Shown here piece after piece: positions 23,705 through 31,399 of a stretch of 36,114 nucleotides of DNA. The notes under the pieces are model-generated. The model was given only the letters and a program-made list of their open reading frames with translations, was not told where the DNA came from and searched no databases. The stretch covers positions 1 through 36,114 of the forward strand of contig CALEHV010000016.1 in the NCBI GenBank assembly GCA_937876465.1, read 5' to 3'. A program made the position numbers and the translations under genes. This stretch comes from an uncultured Bacillota bacterium. GTDB lineage: Bacteria > Bacillota_I > Bacilli_A > RFN20 > CAG-826. How positions within the stretch are numbered: position 1 is the first letter of the stretch; each line of letters begins with the position of its first letter.

Positions 23705-26535
23705 TGGAAACTAAAGAAATTGTAATAAAAGGCGCAAAAGAAAATAATTTAAAAAATATAGACTTAACTATTCCTAAGTATTCGTTAACAGTCTTTACCG
23801 GTCTTTCTGGTAGTGGAAAAACAACATTAGCTTTTGACACTATATTTGCAGAAGGACAAAGAAGATTCGTTGAATCCTTATCAAGTTATGCTCGTCAATT
23901 TTTAGGTGGCATGGAAAAGCCTGATGTTGATTCTATCGATGGACTCTCTCCAGCCATTTCTATTGATCAAAAAACTACATCTCATAACCCAAGATCAACA
24001 GTAGGTACAGTTACTGAAATCTACGATTATTTGAGATTATTATTTGCTCATATTGGCGTTCCTTATTGCCCAAAGCATAATGAACCAATTATTGCATTTT
24101 CTCCAGCAAAAATGGCAGATATTGCAATGAAATATGAAGAAGGAACCAAACTTCAAATCCTTTCTCCAATTGTTAAAAATGAAAAAGGAACACAAAAAGA
24201 TACTTTAATGCATATTAAGCAACAAGGATATGAACGTGTTCGTGTAGATGGAGTTATTTCTCGTATTGATGAATTGGAACCTTTAGATAAGAATAAACGT
24301 CACGATGTTGATATTGTTATTGACCGTGTTATCGTTCGTCCTGATTCAAAATCTCGTATCAATGAGGCATGTGAACTTGCTTGTGATTGTTCACACGGAT
24401 ATTGTGTATTCTTAACAGATAAAGAGGAGAGATTATTCTCACAACATCATAGTTGCCCTAAGTGCGGTTTCTCAGTTCCTAAACTAGAACCAAGATTGTT
24501 CTCATTTAACGCTCCTCTTGGCTGTTGCCCGGATTGCCACGGTATTGGAATTAAAAGAGAATGTGCAAGAGAAAAACTAGTTCCTGATGATTCTTTATCA
24601 ATCAATCAAGGTGCAATTCGTTGGTTTAAAAATACAGTCGGAACAAAGAGTCTTGAATGGCAAGATTTTGCATATCTTTGTAAGATGTACAAAATTGATT
24701 TAGATAAACCATTCAAAGATTTAACCGAGAAAGAAAAAGATATAGTTTTTATTGGGTCTGATAGACCATTTAAATATGAATTAGTTTCTGCGAACGGAAA
24801 TGTTACACACAGAAACGACTTTATTGAAGGTATCAAAACTAGAATTGATAGACTTTATAACGAAACATCTTCTGAAATGATGCGTGGAATCTATGAATTC
24901 TATATGAGAGATACAGAATGTGCTACTTGCCATGGTGCACGTTTAAACGAAGCAGCTTTATCAGTAAGAGTTAATAATAAAAATATATATGAAGTGACAT
25001 GTCTTTCAGTTGAAGATCTTTTGAAATGGATTGCTGATACTAAGAGTAAATTAACAGAGACTGAAATCGCCATTTCAAAACTAATTGTTAAAGAAATTGA
25101 AAACAGAGTAACTTTCTTAAATGATGTTGGATTAGGATATTTAACATTATCTCGTATGGCAATGACTCTTTCTGGAGGAGAAGCCCAACGTATTAGATTA
25201 GCAACTCAAATCGGAAGTAAGTTATCAGGAATTTTATATGTCTTAGATGAGCCAAGTATTGGTTTACATCAAAGAGACAATGATAAGTTAATCAAGACCA
25301 TGAAAGAGATGGTTGATTTAGGCAACACTTTAATTGTCGTTGAACATGATGAAGACACAATGAGAGCCGCAGATTATATTGTTGATATTGGACCTGGTGC
25401 AGGTATTCACGGCGGTGAAGTTGTTGCATGTGGTTCGGTCAAAGATATTGAGAAAGTTCCTGAATCAATCACAGGTCAATATTTATCAGGAAAGAAGAAA
25501 ATTGAAGTTCCGTCTGAACGTAGAAAAGGAAACGGAAAATTTATTGAAATTAAAGGCGCAGAAAAGAACAACCTTAGAAAAGTTAATGCAACAATTCCAT
25601 TAGGTGAATTTGTTGTTGTATCTGGCGTCTCTGGATCCGGCAAATCTTCATTAGTTAATCAAACATTAGTTCCTGCAATTCAAAGGATTTTAACTAAGAA
25701 TGACGACATAATACCTGGAAAATACAAGGATATTAGTGGTTTAGAGAATATAGATAAGATTGTAGTTATTGATCAAAATCCAATTGGAAGAACTCCAAGA
25801 AGTAATCCAGCTACATATGTTGGTTTGTTTGACGATATACGTGCTGTTTTTGCAGAAACAATTGAGGCAAAGACACGCGGTTTTGATAAAGGCAGATTTT
25901 CATTTAATGTTCCTGGCGGAAGATGTGAAGCTTGTGAAGGTGCAGGCGTTACAAGAATCCCAATGAACTTTTTACCAGATGTTTATGTTAAATGTGATCA
26001 ATGTCACGGAAAACGTTATAATGATGAAACTCTTCAAGTAACTTATAAAGGCAAAAATATTTACGATGTACTAGAAATGACAATTGAAGAAGCACTTAAC
26101 TTCTTTGATGCACGTCCATTATTAAAACGTAAACTTCAAACTTTATATGATGTTGGTTTAGGTTATGTAAAATTAGGACAACAAGCAACTACTCTTTCTG
26201 GTGGTGAAGCTCAAAGAATTAAATTGGCTTATGAACTTCAAAAACGTCCAACAGGAAAAACACTATTTGTTTTAGACGAACCTACAACTGGTTTGCATTC
26301 AGATGATGTAAATCGTCTTATTCAAATACTTCAACGTATCGTAAACCATGGGGACACCGTTTTGGTAATTGAACATAACTTGGATGTTATTAAAGTTGCT
26401 GACTACATTATTGATTTAGGACCTGAAGGGGGAAATCGTGGTGGTTTGGTAATCGCGACAGGCACCCCAGAAGAAATTGCTAAAAATCCAAAATCTTATA
26501 CAGGCCAATATCTAAAAAAGATATTAAAAGTATAA
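23704..26535 (+). CDS. uvrA: Excinuclease ABC subunit A
   Basis: DNA-damage recognition ATPase of nucleotide excision repair, 943 residues (the normal size). Two ABC modules: Walker A GLSGSGKTT (33-41) and GVSGSGKSS (~640), signatures LSGGEAQRIRLA (~488) and LSGGEAQRIKLA (~832). Zinc sites: CPKCG (~251) with CCPDCHG (~273), and CEACEGAG (~740) with CDQCHGK (~763). I chose METKEIVIKG as the start because homologues begin so; an in-frame ATG at 23629 would lie upstream of the -10 box. uvrB is not next to it in this window. Confidence 0.98.
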   Translation: METKEIVIKGAKENNLKNIDLTIPKYSLTVFTGLSGSGKTTLAFDTIFAEGQRRFVESLSSYARQFLGGMEKPDVDSIDGLSPAISIDQKTTSHNPRSTVGTVTEIYDYLRLLFAHIGVPYCPKHNEPIIAFSPAKMADIAMKYEEGTKLQILSPIVKNEKGTQKDTLMHIKQQGYERVRVDGVISRIDELEPLDKNKRHDVDIVIDRVIVRPDSKSRINEACELACDCSHGYCVFLTDKEERLFSQHHSCPKCGFSVPKLEPRLFSFNAPLGCCPDCHGIGIKRECAREKLVPDDSLSINQGAIRWFKNTVGTKSLEWQDFAYLCKMYKIDLDKPFKDLTEKEKDIVFIGSDRPFKYELVSANGNVTHRNDFIEGIKTRIDRLYNETSSEMMRGIYEFYMRDTECATCHGARLNEAALSVRVNNKNIYEVTCLSVEDLLKWIADTKSKLTETEIAISKLIVKEIENRVTFLNDVGLGYLTLSRMAMTLSGGEAQRIRLATQIGSKLSGILYVLDEPSIGLHQRDNDKLIKTMKEMVDLGNTLIVVEHDEDTMRAADYIVDIGPGAGIHGGEVVACGSVKDIEKVPESITGQYLSGKKKIEVPSERRKGNGKFIEIKGAEKNNLRKVNATIPLGEFVVVSGVSGSGKSSLVNQTLVPAIQRILTKNDDIIPGKYKDISGLENIDKIVVIDQNPIGRTPRSNPATYVGLFDDIRAVFAETIEAKTRGFDKGRFSFNVPGGRCEACEGAGVTRIPMNFLPDVYVKCDQCHGKRYNDETLQVTYKGKNIYDVLEMTIEEALNFFDARPLLKRKLQTLYDVGLGYVKLGQQATTLSGGEAQRIKLAYELQKRPTGKTLFVLDEPTTGLHSDDVNRLIQILQRIVNHGDTVLVIEHNLDVIKVADYIIDLGPEGGNRGGLVIATGTPEEIAKNPKSYTGQYLKKILKV

Positions 26536-26540
26536 TTGTG

Positions 26541-26560
26541 TGATATACTAACAACAATTA
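26541..26560 (+). promoter_or_regulatory. Extended -10 box just before lgt
   Basis: TGATATACT (26541-26549) is an almost perfect extended -10 in the 24-nt uvrA-lgt gap; it ends 10 nt before the ATG. No ribosome binding site is visible. Confidence 0.5.
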
Positions 26561-27900
26561 TGAATTTGGCATTGTTTATTATTGGCTTAATCTTAGGACT
26601 TGCATCGTTTGTAGGCCTTATTTTTGCTTTAGTTAAATTTTGTAAAGCAGGAACCTTAGGTGGTACTACTCCAAAAGTTGAAGGAAAATTTAAATTTGTT
26701 TTTCTCGCTTTAGTTATTGGCACTGGGCTATTTACTATTATGTCCAGTTACGGCATAGCCGTTGCTGGCGGATGGCTTACTCAAGCTGAACCAATGACTG
26801 GTTTAGAACATTTCTTGCTTACTGCAGGTTCTTACTTATTTAGTTTTAGTATTTGTTTGATCGTTGCTTCATTCGGACTTTATTACTACAGACCAGATTT
26901 GGATGTAAAACAACGTAAAGTTGCACGTATTTTAACTTTTGTTGCAATACCTTTAATTGTAATTGGTGCTTGGATGTTTACCGATGGTATCGCTAGATTC
27001 CTTGCATATCCTTTAGTTAATGGTATTTCATTTACTCAAGGTTTTGTTGCTCCATTGAACAATGGAATATTCCCAAAAGATAGTTCATTTACGGTTAAAT
27101 TCTATGGAATTTTGATCGTTAGTGGAGCAATGATTTGCTACTTCATTTGTGATCATAAGTTTTACCAAAAATATAAAAAGCACGGTTTATTAGACACTAT
27201 TCTTTTGATTTGCTTACCTGCTGGTATTTTGGGTGGAAGATTATGGTACTGCACAATTCTTGAACCAAGTAATCTACCAAACTTTTGGAATTTCCAAGAT
27301 GGTGGTTTAGCAATTCAAGGTGGTGCACTTGGCGGAATTATTGCTGGTGCAATCGCAATGATTGTATTTAGAAGATATGTCAATCTTCGTTGGGCAATGG
27401 ATATTATTATGCCAACAATTTTACTTGCTCAAGTTCTTGGTAGATGGGGCAACTTCTTTAACATTGAGGTTCACGGTAACGCAATTGCAGCTACTGACCT
27501 ATGGTTCTTACCTAGAGTTGTTGTAAACAATTTACATTATTCATCAACTGCCGGAACTGCCAGTGAAGGAATGGTTTATTTACCTTTATTCTTAATCGAA
27601 GGAGTTATTAACTTAGCAGGATATTTTATTATTCGATTTGCAATTGGCAAAACACTTAAGAAATGGTTACCTCTTGGCTCGCTTGGAATGCTTTATGTTA
27701 CATGGTATGGACTTGTTAGAGTTTTACTTGAACCATTACGTTACGGTTATCAAGCTGGATCAGGATATGGATACGATCAATCCTACATTACCGCATGGGT
27801 TATGTTTGGAATTGGATTACTTGGTATAGGTGCTTTCTACCTTTACGATTTGATTCGTAAGAAAAAAGGATTACCTCCAAAAAATTTGGATACAATTTGA
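26560..27900 (+). CDS. lgt: Prolipoprotein diacylglyceryl transferase with N-terminal membrane extension
   Basis: Transfers diacylglycerol from phosphatidylglycerol to the lipobox Cys of prelipoproteins; its substrates here include at least six lipoproteins in this window. 446 residues, whereas Lgt is usually 260-300. The Lgt core starts near residue 176 (FTVKFYGILIVSG) and carries GGRLWY (~225), GGLAIQGGALGG (~248-259) and the signature GRWGNFFNIEVHG (~294-306), ending YGLVRVLLEPLRYG. Residues 1-175 add about four membrane helices (near 2-27, 45-72, 83-108, 122-150) that I do not recognise. The position of E. coli His103 is Gln, as non-His residues are in many Firmicutes. The stop TGA overlaps the next ATG (TGATG). 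Confidence 0.93.
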   Translation: MNLALFIIGLILGLASFVGLIFALVKFCKAGTLGGTTPKVEGKFKFVFLALVIGTGLFTIMSSYGIAVAGGWLTQAEPMTGLEHFLLTAGSYLFSFSICLIVASFGLYYYRPDLDVKQRKVARILTFVAIPLIVIGAWMFTDGIARFLAYPLVNGISFTQGFVAPLNNGIFPKDSSFTVKFYGILIVSGAMICYFICDHKFYQKYKKHGLLDTILLICLPAGILGGRLWYCTILEPSNLPNFWNFQDGGLAIQGGALGGIIAGAIAMIVFRRYVNLRWAMDIIMPTILLAQVLGRWGNFFNIEVHGNAIAATDLWFLPRVVVNNLHYSSTAGTASEGMVYLPLFLIEGVINLAGYFIIRFAIGKTLKKWLPLGSLGMLYVTWYGLVRVLLEPLRYGYQAGSGYGYDQSYITAWVMFGIGLLGIGAFYLYDLIRKKKGLPPKNLDTI

Positions 27901-28547
27901 TGTATAAATTAGTTCTTTTTGATTTAGACGGAACATTACTCGATAGCGACAAAGTTATCGAGTTTACTTTTAGAAAACTATATGAAATTTATTCTCCAGA
28001 GCGAAATCCAAGTTCTGAATATTTTTATCAATTTAGTGGACCTCAGATTATTCTTTCACTTAAAAAGGAATTCCCTGATTATGATACAAAATTAATGCTT
28101 GCGGAATGGAATAAATATTCAAAGGAAAACTACGATAAATATGCAAAACCTTATCCTTTTGTTTTAGAAATGCTTGCAAAACTTAAGCAAAAACAAATTA
28201 AATTTGGAATTATTACTTCTAAAAATAGAAACGCAACTGATTATGCTTTTAAACTTACTGGCTTAGAAAAATACGTAGAATTTTCAATTTGTGCAGATGA
28301 AGTTAAAGAAACAAAACCATCTCCAGAAGGCGTATTACTTGCGCTTAAAAAAATGAAAATAGAAAATAAAAATGAAGTCATATATGTTGGCGATAATATG
28401 TATGATTTCTTAACTGCTAAAAATGCAGGAGTTAAATTTGGATATGTTACATTTTCACCAAGAAAATTAGGTGAAGATTGTAAACCAGATTTATTGATAG
28501 ATTCGTTCGAACATTTTGTTGAGGAAATTGAATATGATAAAAACTGA
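27900..28547 (+). CDS. HAD-superfamily phosphatase (subfamily IA), PpaX-like position
   Basis: 215 residues from the ATG overlapping the lgt stop. Motif I FDLDGTLLDS (nucleophile Asp7 or so), motif II ITSKN, motif III Lys in KETKPSPEG, motif IV GDNMYDFLTAKNAG: a complete HAD active site with an alpha-helical cap, as in phosphoglycolate phosphatase/PpaX. In B. subtilis the gene after lgt is ppaX, whose product handles pyrophosphate released by HPr-Ser-P dephosphorylation; synteny favours this, but hprK is not in front of lgt here, and general phosphatase activity is as likely. The 3' end overlaps trxB by 14 nt. Confidence 0.88.
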   Translation: MYKLVLFDLDGTLLDSDKVIEFTFRKLYEIYSPERNPSSEYFYQFSGPQIILSLKKEFPDYDTKLMLAEWNKYSKENYDKYAKPYPFVLEMLAKLKQKQIKFGIITSKNRNATDYAFKLTGLEKYVEFSICADEVKETKPSPEGVLLALKKMKIENKNEVIYVGDNMYDFLTAKNAGVKFGYVTFSPRKLGEDCKPDLLIDSFEHFVEEIEYDKN

Positions 28548-29439
28548 TATTGTAATTGTAGGTGCCGGTATTGCTGGATTAACTGCAGCCATTTATTTAA
28601 AACGTGCAAATGCAAAATTTGCAATTGTTGAAGGAGATAAAATTGGTGGAAAATTAAATATTTTAACACACGTTGAAAATTATCCAGGTTTTTCGTCTTG
28701 CTCCGGTCTTGATATTGCTCAATCCTTATTAGATCAAATTAAAGATTTAGAAATAAATATAGAAAAAGGAAATGTTCAAACAATATTAAAAGATCCATAT
28801 GGATTCAAAGTTGTTACAAGTGGAGAGTCTTATATTAGCAAAGCTGTTATTGTTGCATCTGGTTATCAATTAAATCCATCTTTTATTCCAGGAGAGAAAG
28901 AATATTTGGGTCATGGAGTCAGTTATTGTGCTACTTGTGATGGTAATTTCTTTAAGAATAAAGATGTTGCTGTTGTTGGCAATAATGCAACTGCAATTGA
29001 AGAAGCCTTATATTTAAGTAACATGGTTAAAAAATTATATTTTGTCGTTCCTGATAAAAAGCTTTTAGGTGATAAAACTTTAATTGAAACTTTGCAAAAA
29101 CAATCGAATGTCGAAATTATTTTAAAAACCAAATTAGTTGCAATTAAAGGTGATGATTTTGGCGTAAAAGAAATTGAAATAGGCGATAAAACATTACCTG
29201 TTGATGGAGTCTTTAACTATACAGGCTCAAAAAATGCTTCAGATTTCTTATCTCAAATTATGCCAACAATGGAATATAATTTCATTGTTACTGATGAGAA
29301 AATGATGTCTGATGTTGAAGGACTTTTTGCTATTGGCGATATCAGAAAGAAAAATTTGAAACAATTAGTAACAGCAGCAAGTGATGGTGCTATTGCTGCA
29401 ACAGAAGTTAACAAGTTTATTTTAAATATTTCAAAATAA
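28534..29439 (+). CDS. trxB: Thioredoxin reductase-like flavoprotein lacking NADPH-binding motifs
   Basis: 301 residues; ATG 10 nt after GAGG, start chosen so that MIKTDIVIVGAGIAG leads into the FAD-binding fold (GAGIAG 10-15). Redox centre CATC (Cys132, Cys135) in YCATCDGNF, and FAD end motif GLFAIGDI (263-270). The NADPH domain is unusual: the dinucleotide motif GxGxxA reads GNNATA (149-154), and the HRRxxxR phosphate-binding motif expected near 172-178 is replaced by VVPDKKLLG. Canonical TrxB would not bind NADPH well in this form. Ferredoxin-dependent flavin thioredoxin reductases of Clostridia lack these motifs too. It overlaps the HAD gene by 14 nt and is followed by rapZ, the usual Firmicutes neighbourhood. 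Confidence 0.9.
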   Translation: MIKTDIVIVGAGIAGLTAAIYLKRANAKFAIVEGDKIGGKLNILTHVENYPGFSSCSGLDIAQSLLDQIKDLEINIEKGNVQTILKDPYGFKVVTSGESYISKAVIVASGYQLNPSFIPGEKEYLGHGVSYCATCDGNFFKNKDVAVVGNNATAIEEALYLSNMVKKLYFVVPDKKLLGDKTLIETLQKQSNVEIILKTKLVAIKGDDFGVKEIEIGDKTLPVDGVFNYTGSKNASDFLSQIMPTMEYNFIVTDEKMMSDVEGLFAIGDIRKKNLKQLVTAASDGAIAATEVNKFILNISK

Positions 29440-29470
29440 AATATAGTATATTATTAGGGAGGTGTTCATA

Positions 29471-30310
29471 ATGAAAAACTTAGCAATTATTACAGGTGCA
29501 AGCGGAGCAGGAAAAACTTATGCTCTATCAATTTTTGAAGAAAATGGGTATTTCATTATTGATAACATTCCAGAAAGTATTCTTCCAAATTTAAAAGTTG
29601 AACTTTGTTCAAATAATCCAAATTATGAAAAAGTAGCTTTGGCAATGCCTTTAGCTAGTGCTTTAGTAGCATATAAAACATTTAACGATGTTGATAATCT
29701 AGAGATCTCAACAGTCTGTATTGATTGCTCGAAAGATGTTCTTCTTGAAAGATTTAGATTGAGTCGTAGAATTCATCCGCTTCAAACCAAAGGAAAGTCT
29801 TTAAATGAATGTATTGATTTAGATCATAAAATTATTGAAAATATTAGAGAACAATCAACATTTTATGTTGATACATCAAAACTTGATCTTCCTAATTTCA
29901 GAAAAGTTCTATATCACAACTTATTTAACAACGAAGAACAAAAACTCACTGTTAATTTTGTTTCTTTTGCTCTTAAAAAAGGAATTCCTCAAGATGTTGA
30001 AATGTTTTTTGATCTTAGATTCCTTCCAAACCCACATTGGGTTGAAGACTTAAAAAATCTCAATGGCTTAGACAAACCTGTAGTTGAATATATTTTTAGT
30101 TTTCCAATTACAAACGAATACTTAGAAAAACTTGTTAGTTATCTTGACTTTTATCTAGAACAAGTAAGCCAAAAATCGAGTAAATCAATTTCAATTGGTG
30201 TTGCATGCAGTGGTGGTCATCATAGATCAGTTGCTATCGCAGAATATTTGAAAAAGTATTATTCCAAAAAATACAATACAACCACTCAACATAGGGATAT
30301 TGATAAATAA
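29471..30310 (+). CDS. rapZ: RNase adapter / nucleotide-binding protein RapZ (YvcJ family)
   Basis: 279 residues, start fixed by GGGAGGTG 6-13 nt before the ATG. Walker A GASGAGKT (9-16), then the YFIIDNIPESILP segment typical of the family, and a C-terminal domain with DLRFLPNPHWVEDL and VACSGGHHRSVAIAEYL (usually CTGGxHRSV). In E. coli RapZ senses glucosamine-6-phosphate and guides RNase E; in Bacillus YvcJ hydrolyses GTP and affects competence. In most Firmicutes yvcK lies between rapZ and whiA; here whiA begins 2 nt after the stop, so yvcK is missing from the cluster. Confidence 0.95.
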   Translation: MKNLAIITGASGAGKTYALSIFEENGYFIIDNIPESILPNLKVELCSNNPNYEKVALAMPLASALVAYKTFNDVDNLEISTVCIDCSKDVLLERFRLSRRIHPLQTKGKSLNECIDLDHKIIENIREQSTFYVDTSKLDLPNFRKVLYHNLFNNEEQKLTVNFVSFALKKGIPQDVEMFFDLRFLPNPHWVEDLKNLNGLDKPVVEYIFSFPITNEYLEKLVSYLDFYLEQVSQKSSKSISIGVACSGGHHRSVAIAEYLKKYYSKKYNTTTQHRDIDK

Positions 30311-30312
30311 CC

Positions 30313-31263
30313 ATGCAAGCTAAAGTTTCGTTCACTCAAAAGGTTAAAGAGGAAGTTGTTTCCGTTCCTTTTAGTGACGAACATTTAAGAGGTATGTTAG
30401 CTTCATTTATTAAGATAAATGGAGTTTTAAAATATTCTAAAGATAAACAAACGATTGTATTAAGAACCGAAAATGCTAAGATCGCAAAGTTTATTTATCA
30501 CGCAATAGAACGAATATATGGCGTTCCATGTCGCTTTACTTATTCAAAAGCAATGAATTTTAAGAAAAGACTTTTCTATAACATTGTTATTGAAGAGGCT
30601 GATTATATTATTCAAGACTTAGAGATCTCCTTCATAGAAGGAAAAATATCCAAAAATATCGTTTGTAACGACGATATGATTGCCGCTTATTTGGGTGGTG
30701 CTTTTCTTGCAACAGGTTCATGCAACACTCCTAAGAAGTCAAACTATCATTTAGAAATAACTGTTAATGATGAAAATTATGCAAAATGGTTTTCAAAACT
30801 TTTTAATAAATTTTCTGCTGGAGAATTTACTGCAAAAATCATTAAAAGAAGAAATGCATATGTAGTTTATTTAAAACGCAGTCAACAAATTGCTGATTTC
30901 TTAATTTTGATTGGCGCAACCAACGCAACTCTCGAGTTTGAAAACATTCGTGTAGATCGTGATTTTTCTAATATTTCAAATAGATTGGAAAACTTAGATA
31001 CAGCTAACTACAATAAAATTACTGCAGCAGCTGAAAAACAAATTGATGATATTAAAGTTATTGATAAAAGAATTGGCATTTCTAATATTAGAAATGAAAA
31101 GCAACGTGAATTGATGAGAATCCGCTTGGAAAATGATGATTTATCATTGTTTGAATTAGCAGAACTCTTAAGCAAAAAAATAGGAAAACAAGTAACACGT
31201 TCTAATATAAATCACTTATTTAGAGCCATTCATTTAATGGCTGAAGAATGCAGAGCTAAGTAA
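30313..31263 (+). CDS. whiA: Sporulation/cell-division regulator WhiA
   Basis: 316 residues. N-terminal half (~1-220) corresponds to the degenerate LAGLIDADG-like domain (YLGGAFLATGSCNTPKKSNYHLE near 131-153), and the C-terminal helix-turn-helix contains ELAELLSKKIGKQVTRSNINH. WhiA is present in nearly all Gram-positive bacteria, including non-sporulating Mollicutes, and affects chromosome segregation and division. Start at the ATG 2 nt after rapZ; AGGGA lies ~16 nt upstream inside rapZ. A weak hairpin, TAGCC-TTT-GGCTA (31284-31296), follows. Confidence 0.95.
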   Translation: MQAKVSFTQKVKEEVVSVPFSDEHLRGMLASFIKINGVLKYSKDKQTIVLRTENAKIAKFIYHAIERIYGVPCRFTYSKAMNFKKRLFYNIVIEEADYIIQDLEISFIEGKISKNIVCNDDMIAAYLGGAFLATGSCNTPKKSNYHLEITVNDENYAKWFSKLFNKFSAGEFTAKIIKRRNAYVVYLKRSQQIADFLILIGATNATLEFENIRVDRDFSNISNRLENLDTANYNKITAAAEKQIDDIKVIDKRIGISNIRNEKQRELMRIRLENDDLSLFELAELLSKKIGKQVTRSNINHLFRAIHLMAEECRAK

Positions 31264-31310
31264 GCTTTTTCTTATTATATAATTAGCCTTTGGCTATACA
31301 TTTTAATATT

Positions 31311-31328
31311 TATGTAAACACTTACATA
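31311..31328 (+). promoter_or_regulatory. cre-like palindrome upstream of gap
   Basis: TATGTAA-ACAC-TTACATA is a perfect 7+4+7 inverted repeat ending 11 bp before the -35 box. The core TGTAAACACTTACA matches the CcpA cre pattern TGWAANCGNTNWCA except for the central G. A Rex-type operator is a less good match. Confidence 0.5.
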
Positions 31329-31339
31329 TATTTTTTCAG

Positions 31340-31367
31340 TTGACAAGAAATCTACTTTATTTATAAT
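31340..31367 (+). promoter_or_regulatory. gap-pgk-tpiA promoter
   Basis: TTGACA (31340-31345), 16-bp spacer, TATAAT (31362-31367), both consensus. AAGGAGG precedes gap. Confidence 0.9.
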
Positions 31368-31399
31368 AAAACTCGCTTATTAATAAGGAGGACATATAA

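Noticed and set aside
27304..27336. Loss of the catalytic His of Lgt (Gln in GGLAIQGG)
   Set aside because: The His is not conserved across Firmicutes Lgt proteins, and Arg and Asn of the GRWGNFFN signature are kept, so inactivity cannot be claimed.
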